Assembly: GCA_021432635.1 (NCBI GenBank)
Contig: MU270133.1
Location: 1-64,000, forward strand
Direction: 5' to 3'
Origin: Thozetella sp. PMI_491
Lineage: Eukaryota; Ascomycota; Sordariomycetes; Chaetosphaeriales; Chaetosphaeriaceae
DNA length: 64,000 bases
Below the pieces are notes generated by a model. The model was not told the DNA's origin. It made no database searches and saw only the letters and a list, made by a program, of their open reading frames with translations. Below are positions 1 to 11,804 of this stretch, one piece after another. The translations under genes and the position numbers were made by a program. Each line of letters starts with the position of its first letter. The first letter of the stretch is position 1.

Positions 1-2383
1 GGGAAGGGGTTTGGTTTGCACCGGTTGCTATACCGCCTTGTTGGTGCTGGCATGCTAGCTTGTTTCTTCAGTCTCTCGCTCTTTGTTTTTTTTTTGTTTT
101 CCTTTACTGTTTGCACGACAAAAGTCTGGCACCGAACGTAGAACATCCCGCTCATTCCCGGCATCAAATCGTGGCAAGGCACTCCGCCACACCATCGACG
201 ACAAGAAAAGCAAGAATGCTATGTCAGGGTTACGTTATCCTAGAACACACAATTTTAGGCTAGAAGGAAAGAAAAAAGGGACCGGCAGTCCCCTTGTTAT
301 TCTTCCTCATCCCCTGTTCTTGCACCGATCTGAGCCTGGGGGGGTCTCTGTGTACAGGACAGTTTGACTAAGTATGGCCACTTACACCCGGCTCTCTCAT
401 GTCATCTATCGCACCAGGTGGGTCGTACTTCGACCCGTAATATCTACCTATACGGCGGTCGGCCTCCAAAGCCTGGTATAGCAGCCGGGCGAGACATGCT
501 GTGCGATAGACCCAAGTGGCCCAGAAGAGGAGCATGCATGCCTGCATGCCTGGCAAGGCAAGAGGCAGAAACTTGGCCGTTAGGGCTGTCTCCTTTCTTC
601 TTCAGCCGGCACCTCGGCTCGATACTTTGTGCAGATCGGCCTGTGGTGCCGCCCCTTGGCTGGCACTCCGCGTCTCACGACTTCGCGGTCCGAGTATTGT
701 GGACTATTACTTACATGAAGGCTTTAGTCCCCCCCCCCCCCCTTCTCCCGCGTGTCGTTCCACAGCGCGAGACTACATGCCCCAGAGGTGGCCACTGGAG
801 GCGATGGCCAGTTGAGACTTAGCCAGGTGTTCTACTACATAGAGCCTTGCTTGCGCGCTCCCGCCTCACTTTTTTTTCCACAGCTGTGACTGGTCAATTT
901 AGCTTGCCCTCCCTTTTCAATTCAAGTTACCCAATTCATTTCGTCGTGTCGATCGCAAACTCAGCCAGACAGCGCCGGAGTCTAGCCTGTCTTTAAAAAA
1001 CTCTAGTTGACTAGACATGGCTGATTTAGTCAGAGGTCAAGGCACGTCAGATGCCTGCATTCACTCAATGGGGGCTACGGTAGCATCGCCCCCCTTTCCC
1101 TGCCTCCCCCTTCATCCCATCTTGGAATCATTCATAGAAACTGGGCGTGTTGTCCTATATTCGGCTCCGATTAAAACGGGCCAAAGCCGAGCGCCAAAGG
1201 ACTGCACCTCGATGGAATCTTTCGGGTCATCCGGGAGGCAAAGACAAGAGGGGCTTCGGAGGTATTCGTGATATCGTGTGACTTCCGTAAATTCCCTATT
1301 GGATATCTCCTGCGGACAGCTACATACAGCGTCCCACTACATGGGAGCCCTTTGCACCGGTTCCTGTGCATTGCCCTCGTCACGGGGTCCCTCCTAAGAA
1401 GTCCCTATCTGCGAGTAAGGCCCATTGGGCGCCTCCCATGCTGCTGCTGGCTACTTGGCGATCGGGTCGTTCACCATCGGGCGACCATGAATACCTGTCG
1501 CCTTTTGACTCGCTGATTATGGCCAATGCAGGCTCTCGCGAGCCACCAAAAAAATGCATCCCTTCCATCACCAGACCAACTTCCAAGCTTCTCGCCCTGT
1601 AACCACCCCCCCGTCGGCTAGGTTTTGTTGGGCCCTCATGGGCCTCCTGCATTGCCGACGCTGCCCGGCTGGGCGAGAAAGTTTGCTTGTTGCTTCTGCC
1701 CACATCTTATGGTCTTATTGTCTTATTGTCTGCTTGGGGACACCGGTGCCCAACTCACTAGCGACCGTCCCTATCTTGGGGGCCGTCGATATCATCGTAG
1801 GGCCGGCAGTGGCGATCCTCGTGATCGTCGAGCAGCCGCGGAGCCACGAGCCGGATCCTCCCAGGCTAACCCCTGCTGCGTCGCGTCTACTTGGCGCGCG
1901 AAGGGCTGCGGGCCGGTGTGCGTCTGTCGATCGGCGCCGTTATGGGGTTGGGCGCGTAGCCCCCTGACCATTCTCCAGGGATACTGGGGTGTTTATACTC
2001 ACAACCGCGAGGCTGACTAGCTTGAGTGCTACTGTTTGCATGCGACGTTGTCTCGCCGGGAGAGCTAGGCGTCGGGACTAGTTTTTGCGCCGACGATACG
2101 GGCCGGTCAACGTCGTGGTCTTCGCTGCCGCGAGTCGACTTGTAGGCCCAATCCGGGGTATGATCGGGGCGGCGTGCCCGGGTGACAGTCCTGGTTTCGG
2201 GGGCTGCTCCGGGGCTGCCAGACCGCTCATCCATGTACGATAAGCCATGCTGGGGGGTGGTGTTAGCTGCTACCAGGCTCAAGCCTGTATATCCTTCTCC
2301 CAACGCGCGAGGCGTTCGCCCATGTGCCACATCGCCAGTGTCGCGCTCGACGGACGGGATAGGAGAGTCGGGATGGTGCATGC
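1..2383. other. Left-edge stretch without a supportable gene
   Basis: Open frames on both strands are short, overlap each other and show no recognisable domain, no consistent splice sites and no codon pattern like the neighbouring genes. A homopolymeric C run lies near 729-743 and several pyrimidine tracts are present. It may hold regulatory DNA for a gene beyond the left edge. Nothing further can be claimed. Confidence 0.6.
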
Positions 2384-2510
2384 TCAGGGGCAGCCGGCCG
2401 CCGGGCACGCCTTAGATTCTGAGGTTAGCAAGGGGTTCCATGCTTACGACACCCCACGGGCACCGCCAAGTAGAGAATATATGCTCTATCCGGAACTGAC
2501 GGCATGCGAG

Positions 2511-3122
2511 TTACTTACCTGCATCACTGCCCTCGCACTCTGGCCGGGCGTTGGTATCGCGATTCATGTCGCAAGTAGGTTGCTTCTCGGGACCATCGGC
2601 TCTGGAGTACCAATTCGCCCAAGCAAGACTGCTTTCCTTTTCCATGCGATCGAGGCACTTGCGATACTGCTCAGAACGCTCGGCCGGCTCTGTATCTTTC
2701 CGGCCCTCTACAAGCCACTCCCACTCAGTCCTAGTGAAGCGGATAGAGCGCTTAAAGGCCATGGTGGCGGACCGCGTAAGCCGCCCCATCTGCTGCCGGT
2801 CGATGAAGGCGATGGCGGCCTTCTTTTCGCGGTGGAGAACCTCTAGCAGGTTTTGGACATGGCTCTCCTCGATGTCGTCCTTGAATCTCTCGCGATAATG
2901 CTCCGCGCCCGGGTTGAGCGCCTTATTTAGCTCGTCAGTGAAGGTTTCCGTATCTTCGTAGTGAACGCCTTGACAGATCAGCGCAAGGACCGTTTGCATC
3001 TCAAAAGGAGTCCACTTTCTAGTGAGCGTGGGCTTGCCGTCATTTTGAACATGCTGGCCATCCTCGTTCGTCTCGTTGGGATGAGAATTCTCGCCCGCCC
3101 AGGGTTGCTCGCGCTCTTCCAT
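2511..3122 (-). CDS. Uncharacterised fungal protein, about 203 residues
   Basis: I do not recognise a named family. The frame opens on the first ATG (3122) after a run of upstream codons without one. The protein is acidic at its start, then has a compact region with the motif RKWTPFEMQTVLALICQGVHY, followed by many charged helices containing FTRTEWEWLVEGR and ending in a polar tail. The Trp-rich, charged composition resembles short conserved hypothetical proteins of filamentous fungi. I see no signal peptide or membrane segment. The last codons overlap a perfect donor (GTAAGT), so the true C-terminus may come from a further exon: an acceptor at 2419-2420 would add twelve codons and end at 2384. 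No function can be assigned. Confidence 0.55.
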   Translation of the reverse strand: MEEREQPWAGENSHPNETNEDGQHVQNDGKPTLTRKWTPFEMQTVLALICQGVHYEDTETFTDELNKALNPGAEHYRERFKDDIEESHVQNLLEVLHREKKAAIAFIDRQQMGRLTRSATMAFKRSIRFTRTEWEWLVEGRKDTEPAERSEQYRKCLDRMEKESSLAWANWYSRADGPEKQPTCDMNRDTNARPECEGSDAGK

Positions 3123-4325
3123 CTTAATTTCCTCGTCGGTACTGGCAACTTGACTTCTCAGATTGAGAAGAATTCGTCTCGTCTTCCAATTTGTGTTGAA
3201 GATGGACACCCTGTTGTTGAGTGCTGAAATGTTGGCTGAGATGAGGGATGGGAGAAGACTCCAAAGACAAGAGAGAGAAAGGTGACTGCGAAAGAGAGTT
3301 GAGATGATTTCCAAAGACTTTCATTTAACTGTGTTAAGGGAACTGGCAGCAGCCGGGCCGATGAGGCTTGTTGACTTACCTAGCCACGATGATGATGTTA
3401 TCGTCGACAGGGCTCTGACCGAAACTCTTAGGCCTCTGTTAAGCCAACTTGAGTTTGTTTACCTTCTGTCACTACGAATAATGAGGAAGAGGTCGATCTG
3501 AAAATTTAAGTGCTCAAGTCCGAGCGAGGTGATTACTCTTTGAGTGGAGAGGCGGAAAGAAGTGCAGTTGTTTTGTTGGTGTGAGGTCTCGCGACTAACC
3601 AGACGGCCTTCAATGCGCGCATAGGGGGAGACACGCTTGCGGATAACCATGGGCTCTACTTTCTGTTAACTGGATATCGGCAATGAGATGAGTGGGAATT
3701 CTCTTTGTCGTATAGATGTTAGGGAGCACAGCACCATTCCATCTCTTTGACCCTCCCCCAGGAACTGGTCGACAGACAATTGTTTTCTTCGGATACAAGT
3801 GTCGTATCAGTTACTGATGTTGCTGTCGCGGTTGATAGCCGTGACCTTCTTTTGATGATGACCTTGCCTGACTGTCATGGGAGAGGGCTACACAGTGGGA
3901 AGCAAGACCGCCGCCCCTACTGCCTTCCATAGCCATAGCTGACTTGTATCACGCACGCATTCCCAACAGAGACCGTTACCAGTAGCCAAGAAATAAATTG
4001 GCTTAAATATGTCTGCGTTGTCTCAAGTACCCTAGTTTAGGCAAGTCGACAAGTAACAGCTCCTCCCCTTGGATGCAGTACTTAGGTTGTAGGCTGCCTC
4101 GGCGGGATGTCTAGCGCCCAACCCGTCTCTCTCACCCCCAAGAGGGCCCAGGGCAATGGTTGGTTCATCAACTGCCCTCCCCTGGGCCTGTCTATCATCA
4201 TCGTCGTCGTCGTCGATCCCGAAACGCCATCTAGATGCCTCACATGCAAGCCCACCACCAATGTTTCCGCAATCATCATGATGGAAATAGGAGCACGAGG
4301 CAGCGCGGTAGGTGCGCATACCTAC
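3123..4325. other. Spacer between the hypothetical gene and PIK1
   Basis: It holds the presumed promoter and 5' leader of the minus-strand gene at 2511-3122 and the 3' flank of PIK1. A short (CGT)n-like run lies near 4200-4216. No coding region is supported. Confidence 0.5.
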
Positions 4326-7300
4326 TCAGTATATACCCTGTGTTCGGTATTGGAAGGTGTCGTAACTACGGTCAAAAGTCAGCAGCTGTGCTAGACATTC
4401 ATCAATGCCCGAGGAGTACTCACAGTCGTGTGTAGTAGCTTCCTAGGGACTTGCCGATCATGTCCGTCTCCACGAAGTTTTCCGCCTCCTCTGCGCTTAG
4501 TTGGAGCTGGAACCGCTGGCGCAAGGCATTAGTGACCTGCGTGACACCGACACCGTAGCAAGGCATCTTGGAGTCGCGACCCATCATGCTGACTAGGTCG
4601 ATAATGTTTTCGGCGCTACGGCGGAGCGCTATGACCGTGTTAGAAGTGTACCTGGTCATCAGAGAGCTGGCGAGCGGGTGACGTACCTTGGAAGGCTTGT
4701 TTGCATAGCTTCTTGAAATCCTCGAAGTCAGGGGCACCAACGCCCCCCAGCACCTCGACGTACTCGTATGTGAGCTTGAAGGGAGCGGCCTCGAACCCCA
4801 CCGCGCCGGGCGAGTTCGAGAGCATGAAGCCGAAGTCGATATGGATGATGTGGCCCTCATTATCGATGAGGATGTTGCCGTTGTGTCGGTCCTTCAGCTG
4901 CAGGACATACGAGATGACGCTGTAAGCGGCGAGGGATCGCTTAAACGCATCGACTCCGGCCTTGTACGAATCGCTGTCTGGTGGGCCGAACGCCTTGACA
5001 AAGTGGTCCTTAAGGGTGGCGATACGGCGCCTAGGGTTCTGCCCTGACTCTATTGACGACAGTGTTAGGCTTCGCTTGATCGAGTGGAGCGAGACGCCGT
5101 TGGTGATGGTCTCGATCAAGCCTGACGACTCGCCCGTCACGAGGATGCGCATGAGCTTGACCCAGACCGGTACGGACGCATCTACCCAGGTCTTGTGGCA
5201 GACCCTGATGAGCTGGCAAGCAAAGGCTTCTTGCCTGAGGTCGGCGCCCGTCTTGACGATGACGCTAAGGAGATCCCAGTTCTTCATCCAGCCGTATGGT
5301 GAAGACTTCCGGATGCGCTCCCTCTTCTGCTCCCAGGCCTCTCCGAAGACCGCGGCGCTGGGGTCGTCTCTGTCGCCCTTCCTCTGGATGCCACCCGTCT
5401 TGAAGTCGTTCTCCATCCTCGCGATGCCGGCATTTGCGTTCAGGGCAGGCTCGACGTTCGCTTCGTCCTCGATGTCCTCGTTGGCAGCATTTGCGGCCGA
5501 AGCCTTCGCCATGATCAGGTCAAAAGTTGGGCCCTGTCCATCGTCTAGATCAAAGCTCTGCTCCTCCAGGCTCTGCATGCTAGCAATGATCTTGGCCCGG
5601 ATGGCCGCCACCTCGTGCTTCGGCCGCTTCCCGCTGGTTGCATCAAGCTGGGTCAGCATCTGGGATGCCGTTCGCATGTGCGTAGCCAGGGCTGAGAAAT
5701 CTGGCTGGTCGACGGAGCTGTTCCGCGGGTTCGGGAAGGTCATCTTCCGGATTGGGGGGCTCGAAGACCGAGAGGTGGAGGCGCCAGCCGAGCTCCGAGG
5801 CGTTGGCAGATCCGATACCGTCGAGACGGTAGTGGCAGTGCTGGACAGGCGCAGCGGGTGTGCTTGGGGTAGCTTCTTGGCAGTCTCATCATCCTCGGGC
5901 TTGAGCAGAGGCGAGCTTCCTAGATCTCCTGAAGTCGGCTCGAAGACGCTATCTAGCTGGGGCTCCGGGGTGGTCCGTGTGACAGTGGGGATGCTGGGCG
6001 ACTCTGAAAGGTCAAAAATGCGCTTCCTGGACCCCTGGTCGGCCATCAGGGTAGCTAGAAGCCTATGGTTGTCCTGGGAGTCGGGATCGAAGTTGAAATC
6101 GTCGCGTAGGATCTCGACCATCAGCAGGTACGGCACCTTCTCGGCGCTGTTAAGGACCGTCGACTCGCCCGGGTTCACGCGAACTATGCGATGGTGCCGG
6201 CTCTTGGAAGGCGAACCGTCGACCAATGTAGGCGGACAGAGGACCGGGATATCTACCTCGGCGGGTAGATCCTGAGCGATTAGGGCTAGCTCTGCGCGGA
6301 GTGCGCTTAGGCGGGCTGGCTTGGGCACTGCGACTAGACGGTTCGAAATGTCCTCAAGGGCCGTTAGGAAAGCCGTCTGGCAGCGGAAGTAGTTCTGTCG
6401 CAGCAGCCGCATCTTCTGCGTGCGGGTCATGTCGGCCTGGCCCATGAGGGACTTCACGTGATGCGAGTGCCTCCTGGACACGCCCTCCGGTCGGAGGCCC
6501 GCCGACACGGGCGTCGAGGGCCTCGTCACCATGTTGGGAGACCGGGGGTCGGGCAACGGGAGGGAGGACGAGCTGAGCCTAGCCTCTAACGCAATGTTGT
6601 CGAGGGGTGAGGGCCGTCGACTCTCAGTGGTGGTGCGGGCCGCTGTCGACCCCGAGGATGTGGGGCGGGAGGGTGCCACGGACCTCATCGCTCTCGACGG
6701 CGAGTCCCCAGAGGCTTTGAGCTCGGGGGCGCTGGTGATTCGGCCGCCGTCTTTCGCGCGCTTCGACCGTGTGCTGCCGGCGCCTACGGTGTGCGACCTG
6801 GTCGGAGTCTTCACAGCTGGCTTCGTGGGTGTAGGGGTCGTGGCCTCAGGGACAGGGTCACTGGGCGGCTGCGGTCTTCTCGCCTGCATTACGGCCAGTG
6901 GCCCGGCCCAGTTTGGCAAGATGGGGCAGGCCACGCTGGCGAGAACGAAGCTTGCCAGCACAGTGACGGGCAGGACATTTTCCGTGATCTTCTCGTGCCT
7001 CGTAGGGTCCGACACGCCGAAGACGATGTGCTGCACCTTGTTGTAAACCCGGCGACAGGTCCGGAAGGGCTCGGACTGGGGGTTCGACGAGAGGTCGCGT
7101 AGGTAGGTCTGGAGAAGCCAGAAGGTCTGCGGCCGGCGGGTGCGCGTTAGCAAGGTTTGGGTCAGTCAGGCCCGGCCCGAGGGGGGCGGGGGAGGGACAC
7201 GGGGACATCGGGAGGGGGAGCGGACCAGGAGGGCGGCGGTGACGGATTCCTCGCATAGGTCGAGGAGAAACTCCTCCAAGGCCATCGACTCATTGCTCGT

Positions 7301-7495
7301 GTTGAGGACCAAGTGGACGAGCTGGGGCAGGAAGAACTCGATGTCCTCGTAGGGGAAGCTTCGCAGCTTCGACGTGAGGTGGTAGCAGATGCCAATGTTG
7401 TCGGCATAGCGCTCGAGGTAGCAGATGGACAGGAAGGGGTTCTCGGAGAAGAGGCTCGAGTCGATGAAGCGCGAGAGGAGCTGCCAGGAGCCCAT
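4326..7495 (-). CDS. PIK1: Phosphatidylinositol 4-kinase, Pik1/PI4K-beta type
   Basis: This enzyme makes phosphatidylinositol 4-phosphate, chiefly at the Golgi, for secretion. Exons on the minus strand are 7226-7495, 4687-7126, 4424-4628 and 4326-4365, giving 984 residues in frame. The start is the first ATG, reading MGSWQLLSRFIDSS as expected of Pik1 N-termini. Residues 1 to about 130 form the lipid kinase unique/helical region. A long Ser/Pro-rich middle (about 150-620) is probably disordered. The C-terminal kinase domain holds DRHNGN near residue 836 and HIDFGF about 18 residues later. The final short exon supplies the typical ending YDTFQYRTQGIY. Introns are 58, 58 and 99 bases. The first uses a weak donor, GTCCGC, but its position is fixed by the conserved AALL-TFWLLQ junction. 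Length matches the family. Confidence 0.93.
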
Positions 7496-8453
7496 GGTGA
7501 CGGCGGCAGGTGCAATTCCGAGGCACAATGCCTCAGCTAGAGGTCGACATGAACGTGGGCGCGGAGGTAGAGCTTAGGCATGGCCGACGGTGGAGGTTCG
7601 GCTCGATCGCAGTCGCGGAGTCCCTGGGCTCGACTTGCGATGGCGCTTTTGGGGGTCCTAGAGGTCGTTGCAGGTGCACCACAAGCACAGCACAGCACCG
7701 GGCGGGCGGTAGGCAGGTAGGGTTGTGGTTGGTGGTTCCTCTCCCCGAGCGCCCCTTTTTGCCGTGACAGATTGGCTTCTTCTTGGGACTGCCCCACCAG
7801 GCCACGTTCCGTCCACCAAGGCTCCGGCTGGTTCGGCAGTCCAACGGCGGTCCAGGGCCCGAGCCACACACCTCTCTCCCACCGCGCTGTGTACCGTGCT
7901 GCCTCCAGGCCCAGGTATGCCGGCGCACGGAAAGCTCACTTGTCCGTCCCCGCCGCGCCTCTGACAAATTTCCCCGCTAGACCACTCCGACGCCTGGTCG
8001 AACTGGAGTGCAGAACGTGCAGGTGTGCACACCCTCGCCGCAGCATTTCGGTACGATCTCCGACGCGCAACGAAGGGAAGTGTCGATCGGGCTTGCCTGC
8101 CCTCTACTGTCCTGCTCTCTCTGCTTTGCTTTCCCGCCTACTTGGATGCGATGATGGGCCACGCATCAGCAGTCCTTTTCTCAGGGCACAGGAACTCGGG
8201 GCACAGGAATTGTCTGTCTTGCATGCCTTGTCGGAACGGGCCCCTGCCGCGTTTGTCATCCCTTGTTGCCCTTGCCCAACTGGGGCTGCCCCTGATGCTG
8301 GCGCATGCTGGCAATGCTGAGGCTCCTCAAGACGCCCCGCTAAGGCGGCCTTAATCCTATGTTCCCGGCCTGCACGAGTAGCTATGGAGTACATAGAATA
8401 AGCATACGCACGTCATCGGCCTTTGCTAGCTCTGAGCTTATCAAGCAGGCAAC

Positions 8454-8522
<69 letters not shown>

Positions 8523-9313
8523 GCATGGAGAGCAGCTAGCGAGGAGGCTGTCAGAACCACCCCCCAGCCGCGCAGCCAAGAATGCTGTTCCAGATTGAAA
8601 ACCTCTGGTGCTGCTGTCCGCCGGTCTCCTTGCCTCGCCCCTTCTCACGTCTAGGGAAATGCTTGTGCTGTGATCCTGTATTAATGACTACCGTCCGTGG
8701 CCTTGGTCCAACCCGCGTTGTATGTCCACGTTCCGTCCTTGCCCGAACCGCCATCGCCTCGATCCATTGCTATCGCTTAGCCCTTGCCCCCTCACCCCTA
8801 ACTAGCCGCCTCCGGAGCCATCGTACTATACAGGTATGTGAATGTGGATGCAATGCTGGGGTACTCATACAAACATCCCTAGCCAGCCAACCCTTCCCCA
8901 TCTCCGATGCAGCGGCACGCACTACCCGGACTCATTCGCTTTGGTGAGGGCCAGTCATGTTCAAGCAAAGAGTGCGTCCGCCCACTTCCTCCGGTTCAAC
9001 CCTTTCCGAAGAACGCCAGTGCCATGCCGAAATCACGCCCAGCGCTTGCCCGCCTCCCCGCCCGCTTTGCTGAACGATGTAATTTGCTGTCGCCGTTGAG
9101 TAGGTTGGTGTGTAAATCTAGCAGCTTTTGCGCCTCCGCTCCGTTGTGCCAAGGAATGACAAGCTCTTCCTCTCCTCCTCGCATCCCCTTTGGAGGCGCC
9201 AGGTCGGACTTGTGCAAAACAAGATGACCTTGGACCGCCCGGAGCTGCGCTGCTTGACGAGAAAGAAAATCAAAGCAATGCTGGCATTGGAATCGATTCG
9301 TGCGTCATTATCG
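7496..9313. other. PIK1 upstream region and CDC27 3' flank
   Basis: This GC-rich spacer lies upstream of the minus-strand PIK1 and downstream of the minus-strand CDC27. Frames seen here are short and mutually overlapping, and none has a domain. The long AGC microsatellite is inside it. Confidence 0.55.
8457..8521. repeat. (AGC)n trinucleotide microsatellite, about 21 uninterrupted units
   Basis: A pure AGC/GCT run of about 65 bases lies roughly 860 bases beyond the CDC27 stop and 960 bases upstream of the PIK1 start. In the open frames it would read poly-Ala, but the surrounding sequence shows no gene, so I treat it as non-coding. Confidence 0.95.
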
Positions 9314-11804
9314 TCAATGCATCATCGAGTCATCCATCCCGTCGTCGTCTTCGAGGTTCTCAATAGCCTCTTTGATTTGTGATGTTGCCTGAATACACGT
9401 TAGTCCGATACTGGTTAGCAAGGAGCGCAGGGAGGGGAGAATATACCTTCGGGTCTAGGCTCAGCGCGATGGTGAAGTGGCGAACCGCGGTCTTCTTGTC
9501 CCGAAGATTTCTTGCAAGTCTGCCGAGCAGGAAGTGTACACGTGCATTGTCAGGCGCCAGGTCCTTTAGAACCATCAGTTCCCTCTGCGCCGCCTCGAGT
9601 TGCCCAATCGCGAGGAGCGCCCGTGCCTTGCGGTACCGCGTCTCTGGCGCCTTCGGGGCAAGCTCCGTGGCCTTGCTGAAGTACTGAAGCGCCTGTACAA
9701 CCTGCTTTTGCCTCTCGAGCACGATGCCTAGGCAGCAGAGCAGGATGGGATTGTTGGGATGTATCGTGGATGCCGCGTGGTAGTGGCTAAAGGCCTTGTC
9801 GTAACTGCCGAGTTTCTCGTAGACGTTGCCCATGCCATAGTAGGCATTGTAGTGGCGCTTGTCTGCCGAGACGGCGTGTCGGTATGCCGTAAGAGCCTTG
9901 TCGTACTCCTCGTTGGCAAAGTGCTCGTGCCCTTGGAGGGTATAAGCGTACGAGAACTTTGGGTCGAGCTGGGTGGCACGTTTGAAGCACCGAAGAGCCT
10001 GTTCTCGGTCCATGGCGAGGGACCAGGCGTTGCCTAGTGCGCACCACGCTTGCGGTGCACACCATACCGAGTCTACCAGCTCGTGTGCGAGGAACGAGAG
10101 GTCCGTCTCGCGTTTTAAATGCCAGAGGATCGTCGAATACACCTCCATATCTTCCAGACGAGTCGGTGCCAGGACGCGCAGTCGCCTAAAGAGCTTCTCG
10201 GCCTCGGCATAATTCGCCTGCTCAAATTGCGCCTTGCCCATCTGGGCGAGAACCCAAGGTGTGTCCTGGTGTGCCCGGGGGAGGCTAGCATAGGTACTGA
10301 AGGCTTCTTGGCAGAGATACTGAGTTGAGAGCTGATAGCCGGCAGCCATCTTCTTTAGCAGGTCGAGGATCCATTTGAGGGCTTCGTCTACCTTGGCGGG
10401 TTCTGGCTCCGTTGGCTTCGGGGGCGCCTGGACGTGAGCCGGCTCCTTGTATTTAGGCGCCTCCGCATGGTCGACATCCATTGTGTTCTCCTCTAACGGC
10501 TTTCGGTTGCCGCTGACGACTCTGCCTACGCTGGAGCCACTCGACCCCGGACGAAGGATGCGCGAGATCGGGGGCCTGGCCTTCTTGAGCTCTCGGCTTG
10601 CTGCGGCTCCGATGGTCGCGGCACCCGAGTTCGCCTTCGCGCTTGTCCTGGGGAAGTTGAGTCTCGCGCTTCTCCTCGGCTCATCTCCGATGGGCGGGCG
10701 AGTCTGGACGGGGTGGCCAGAGGCAGTCCGCTTCCTCTCCATGGCCGACAGAGACATGGCTGAGCCGCGCATGATCGACTCGGAAAGGTCAGCGCCGTCC
10801 TGCCCCCTTTCCTTCTTCTTCGAACCTACGCGGTAGCTCATCCTCGGCGGGGCGTCAAGAAAACCTGGCTCGACGGCTTGAGCTCCTCGGACCTTGCGTG
10901 TCGGGGCCTGGGGGGGTTCAGCAGCGCTGAACCGAGTCGTGGTCTCGACGATGCCGGTAGGAGGTTCTATCCCGTCCGAAGCATTGCCGTTACTTTGGCT
11001 CTGGTTTAATCTGGAGCGGGCGGCAGCGATTTTGGACATGAAATCGTTCTCGCCAGCCTCGGCGAAGAGGAGGGAGTTGGGGACGTCCTGGAACGCTGCC
11101 GCCGTCCGGGACTCGAAGGGATCCGACGGATCCTGCAGGACAGACTGGAGCGTTGTCTTCTTGTGAAGCGGCTCGACTGGGTTGGCCGGGACGCCGCCAT
11201 TCTGGTCTAGAGACACGCTGCTCGAATCATACTCGAAGTTGCGTGCCAAGGACTCATTCGTCTTGAATATGCTTGGAACCCGCACGCCGACCCCCATATC
11301 GCAGAGAATGGTAAATGCATCCCACATCAACGGGTTGAGCTTGAGGGCATCCTCGAAGCAGTATGCGGCTTTCTTCTTGTCATCGTAGGCTCGGTAAAGT
11401 TTTCCTAGCAAGCAGCTGACAGCAGCGGCATCTGGGTATGGCGCTCGGGTGCAAGAGCTGTGCTTGCCCGGGCTATTTTTGTTAGACCACAGGCCTCTGG
11501 ATTTCTCCAGTGCCGTGATTCCCTCCTTGTATTTTTCCAGATCCAAGCACGCCTGAGCGAATATGTAGGCGCATCCGAGATGGATGCCGCGGTATCCATT
11601 TGTCTTGCTGGCCTCGTATGCGGAGCGGGAGTCACCGAGGCGGAAGTGGCAAAGGGCGACGAGGAAGGCCGACTCGCTGGAACGGGGGTCGTGGGCCTGC
11701 AGCCGCTCGGCAAAGAAGAGGGCGTTCTCGTAGGTGAAGTTGTCGAGATGGTAGTAGACGGTCTGCCTGAGAAGGCTCGCTATCGTGGCACTGTTTGGTG
11801 CCAT
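9314..11804 (-). CDS. CDC27: Anaphase-promoting complex subunit Cdc27/APC3 (BimA/Nuc2 type)
   Basis: This is a TPR scaffold subunit of the APC/C ubiquitin ligase; in the family it binds the IR tails of activators and of the Apc10/Doc1 subunit and so controls mitotic exit. Exons are 9447-11804 and 9314-9388, giving 810 residues. The start ATG begins MAPNSATIASLLRQTVYYHL, the typical N-terminal TPR of APC3. Residues 1 to about 175 hold the N-terminal TPR block. About 190-470 is low-complexity, basic and Ser/Pro-rich, as in other fungal APC3 proteins. About 480-790 is an array of tandem TPRs with motifs such as AWCALGNAWSL and YNAYYGMGNVYEKLGSYDKA. A 58-base intron near the end restores an acidic tail (ENLEDDDGMDDSMM); reading through it gives an atypical C-terminus instead. 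Confidence 0.93.

Noticed and set aside
4962-6275. 437-codon plus-strand frame
   Set aside because: It lies antisense to the conserved PIK1 exon, so it is a shadow of its codon bias.
8359-8648. Poly-alanine proteins on both strands
   Set aside because: They are only the translation of the AGC microsatellite with no conserved flanks.
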